Below, in pieces: positions 5,415-6,129 of a stretch of 6,129 bases of DNA (within the stretch, counting starts at the first letter, position 1; each line of letters begins with the position of its first letter). The stretch covers positions 1 through 6,129 of the forward strand of contig CAZYTO010000311.1 in the NCBI GenBank assembly GCA_964650405.1. The letters run 5' to 3'. A program made the position numbers and the translations under genes. The notes below the pieces were generated by a model. That model was not told where the DNA came from, searched no databases, and saw only the letters and a program-made list of their open reading frames with translations. This DNA comes from CAZYTO01 sp964650405 (lineage in GTDB: Bacteria; Acidobacteriota; Thermoanaerobaculia; Gp7-AA8).

Positions 5415-6129
5415 CGCCGATCGACGCCGCGCTGCCGTTCGTTGTGGCGATCGTGGCGCTGTGGGCGTGGCTCATTCGCGGCTCGAAGTGGATGACGGCC
5501 GTCCTCACGGCGATCCCCGCGCTCGTAGTCGTGGAGATTGCCGTCCCCGAGGAGCGCCTTCGATTGCTGTTGATCGGAGTGGTGACAGCAGCAGCATTCG
5601 GCGCAACTGTGTTCATTACCGCGATCAGCGACCCTCGATCAGCGACCAGCGATCAGCGACCAGCGATCAGCGAGCCGCGAACCTACGTGCTCCTTGGCCT
5701 CGGCGCCACGTTTCTCCTGCGCTGGCTGCCGCTGGCGACGGTGGAGTGGAAGAAAGAACTGGTCATCCTGGCTGGAACGGCGTTGCTCCTGGCCCTGGCG
5801 AAAGAGCGCACGCCGCTGTCGCTGGCCGTTGCGGTGGCGGTGGCACTGGTGACGCCGCTCCATCCCGGCCGGATGACGGCCTATCCGGCCCTGGTGGCGC
5901 TGGCGCAGCGGCTCCTGCCGTGGCCCCTCGCCGGAGCGCTCGTGCTCCTGGCCGTGGCGGTGATCGCGCGTTACTCGCTCTCGGCGGTGTACGTCCTGGC
6001 TGCGGCGGCGCTACTCGCGCCGCTGGCGGCGCGGTGGTCGCCGCGGGCCACGCGCGTCGTCCTCGTCTTTGCCGTCCCGCTCGTCACACTCTGGCCGTGG
6101 AGCGCGGCCGTGGCACGCCTCGTCCCGCT
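5411..6129 (+). CDS. Polytopic membrane protein of unknown function, GTG start, cut by window edge
   Basis: I do not recognise this protein. From the GTG at 5411, overlapping the dapF stop as GTGA, the frame is open for 239 codons to the window end. The translation begins MTPIDAALPFVVAIVALWAW and is very rich in Ala, Leu and Val with scattered Trp. Likely membrane helices lie around residues 7-22, 29-45, 51-72, 91-109, 116-130, 134-150, 156-170, 171-187, 190-206 and 214-230, some of which may be shorter than a full span. Loops carry the charges (RGSK, PEERLR, EWKKE, KERT, RWSPRATR). The loop at residues 72-90 is encoded by an imperfect heptamer repeat. No catalytic motif is visible; the helix-rich pattern would suit a transporter or a polyprenyl-linked glycosyltransferase, but this is only a resemblance. 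An ATG at 5492 is an alternative start but would delete the first helix. Coupling to dapF suggests co-expression, not necessarily shared function. Confidence 0.75.
   Translation, partial: MTPIDAALPFVVAIVALWAWLIRGSKWMTAVLTAIPALVVVEIAVPEERLRLLLIGVVTAAAFGATVFITAISDPRSATSDQRPAISEPRTYVLLGLGATFLLRWLPLATVEWKKELVILAGTALLLALAKERTPLSLAVAVAVALVTPLHPGRMTAYPALVALAQRLLPWPLAGALVLLAVAVIARYSLSAVYVLAAAALLAPLAARWSPRATRVVLVFAVPLVTLWPWSAAVARLVP
5623..5678. repeat. Eight in-register 7-bp units (GATCAGC/GACCAGC) inside the membrane-protein gene
   Basis: The units are GATCAGC (5623, 5637, 5651, 5665), GACCAGC (5644, 5658), and the variants GACCCTC (5630) and GAGCCGC (5672). They alternate T and C at position three, giving a 14-bp super-period. 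The array lies wholly in the coding frame and translates as a polar, Ser/Pro/Arg-rich loop (about residues 71-90: AISDPR, SATSDQRPA, then AISEPR) between two hydrophobic segments. Because 7 and 14 are not multiples of three, gain or loss of one unit would shift the frame. Confidence 0.9.

Overview
The window is high-GC bacterial DNA, about two-thirds G+C by eye, and gene-dense, with seven genes of which two are cut by the window edges. The best taxonomic clue is the large secreted protein at 2620-4320. It has the layout of the 'VWFA-related Acidobacterial domain' family (TIGR03436 type), which is expanded in Acidobacteriota. The gene content and short 7-bp intergenic repeats fit that phylum, so I infer an acidobacterium of unknown class. 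There are no rRNA or tRNA genes and no mobile element, CRISPR array or phage gene.

Layout. The minus strand, read from right to left, carries the vWA-type protein gene (4320 to 2620), a 118-bp repeat-rich gap, then a tightly packed cluster truA (2501-1794), uppS (1766-939), cdsA (934-104) and the start of dxr (107 to the window edge). The gaps in the cluster are 27 bp, 4 bp and then a 4-bp ATGA stop/start overlap. The plus strand carries dapF (4491-5414) and a GTG-start polytopic membrane protein (5411 to the window edge) overlapping dapF by 4 bp. The vWA gene and dapF diverge from a 170-bp intergenic region that must hold, or lie close to, the promoters for both directions.

How the genes fit together. 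Dxr commits carbon to the MEP isoprenoid pathway. UppS condenses the resulting isopentenyl diphosphate into the C55 carrier lipid of peptidoglycan synthesis. CdsA makes CDP-diacylglycerol for phospholipids. DapF makes meso-diaminopimelate for peptidoglycan cross-links and lysine. The region is therefore an envelope-precursor neighbourhood, with truA (tRNA pseudouridylation) as a housekeeping passenger. The functions of the vWA protein and the membrane protein are unknown.

The core genes are ordinary. The less ordinary signal is repetitive DNA with a 7-bp period at three places: GGCGAGC motifs in opposed orientation between the vWA gene and truA, AGTCCTG-like units overlapping the ribosome-binding region of the vWA gene, and eight in-register units of GATCAGC/GACCAGC type inside the coding sequence of the membrane protein. 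I found no convincing new multi-gene system.
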